Positions 18,596 to 19,095 of a stretch of 19,095 nucleotides of DNA are shown in pieces. The stretch is taken from NCBI GenBank assembly GCA_900088475.1, contig FLMG01004547.1:1-19095 (forward strand), written 5' to 3'. The notes under the pieces are model-generated. The model searched no databases. It worked only from the letters and a program-made list of their open reading frames with translations, and was not told where the DNA came from. The translations under genes and the position numbers were made by a program. The stretch is from Hyphochytrium catenoides. Lineage: Eukaryota > Sar > Hyphochytriomycetes > Hyphochytriales > Hyphochytriaceae. Position 1 is the first letter of the stretch. Each line of letters starts with the position of its first letter.

Positions 18596-19095
18596 ACAGC
18601 AAGTGGTCGGTAAAGGTACTGACTACAATCAGTGAGAGTGTGAGTGCTTGTGCCTTGGTGTGCATTGTGCTGGGCCCGTCAAACAACTCTCTTTTTCTGA
18701 TAAAGTCCAGAAAAAGTCCAAAGTTAGTCCTTCAAAACATTCAACAATCAGCCTTGGGGGATACCATGCAGCGAATTATAAGCCGAGGTTCCGCTTACAA
18801 GGCAACCTCCACACCTCTCTAGCGTTCCCCATCTTAACCCCATGTGGCACACGCCTGATGTCGCACTGCTGGACGCAATCAGACGAAAGGGCAATTTTCG
18901 CCGTTCAGGGCAAAGTTCCGAAAACCCTAAAAAAGGCCCTAACGAGGTAAGGTAGTGTGTGTGCTCACCCTGAAAGTGTGCCTGTAGAACCTGTAGTTCG
19001 TGTTATTATCACTGATCACTGTTTAACCTTGATGAGATGCCCTGTTCGCGTTGGTAGAACGACTTGGTACAAAGTATTACCACTATTCAAAGAAA
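18596..19095 (+). other. Right-edge region with open frames, unassigned
   Basis: Two features are visible on the + strand. One frame reads NPMWHTPDVALLDAIRRKG and ends at a donor-like AACGAG/GTAAGG at about 18948-18953. Another frame is open from 18951 to the window edge (48 codons, including ESVPVEPVVRVIITDHC). Neither has a recognisable domain, and the edge cuts the second. They may belong to the same decayed or intron-rich locus as the fragment to the left. I do not call a gene. Confidence 0.3.

Overview
The window looks like eukaryotic nuclear DNA that is gene-sparse and rich in simple sequence. It holds two confident protein-coding genes separated by a 6.6 kb interval, with long stretches of no recognisable gene on either side. 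The evidence for a eukaryote is a gene whose reading frame and zinc-ligand motif are restored only by removing two GT-AG introns (299 and 205 nt, both with pyrimidine-rich 3' ends), long intergenic distances, GA/CT microsatellites, and no operons or ribosome-binding sites. The motif both genes share, C-x4-C-x9-C-x2-H, often followed by GG, resembles tandem short Cys/His modules known from stramenopile (oomycete, diatom, brown alga) and plant proteins. A stramenopile is my best guess for the source, but this is inference from one motif class.

Layout: 1-4624 has no confident gene. Within it, 956-1862 carries broken frames on the + strand that resemble pieces of cadherin-type repeats. 4730-7000 (+) is a three-exon gene for a 588-residue protein with one N-terminal and three C-terminal Cys/His modules. 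7001-13603 holds no supported gene; it contains GA- and CT-rich tracts. 13604-15448 (-) is an intronless frame for a 614-residue protein with two central modules and one C-terminal module. 15449-18100 is again gene-free, with a dense GA tract near 17.1 kb. 18101-19095 contains short + strand frames, two of which weakly resemble laminin-G/concanavalin-like segments, and a frame that runs off the right edge.

The two confident genes converge (+ then -). All seven modules have identical ligand spacing, and the long low-complexity linkers share a few short words (YYGD, GPS-S-SA, RY-SL-D/E). They are probably divergent members of one family. No enzyme domain is visible. A nucleic-acid-binding or scaffold role would fit tandem Cys/His modules flanked by basic segments, but the sequence does not prove it.

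The most unusual observations are the intron placed inside a Cys/His module, the strict ligand spacing across both genes, and the possible relics of extracellular-matrix-like domains near both ends. The relics are weak: they are short, frameshifted, and could be chance.
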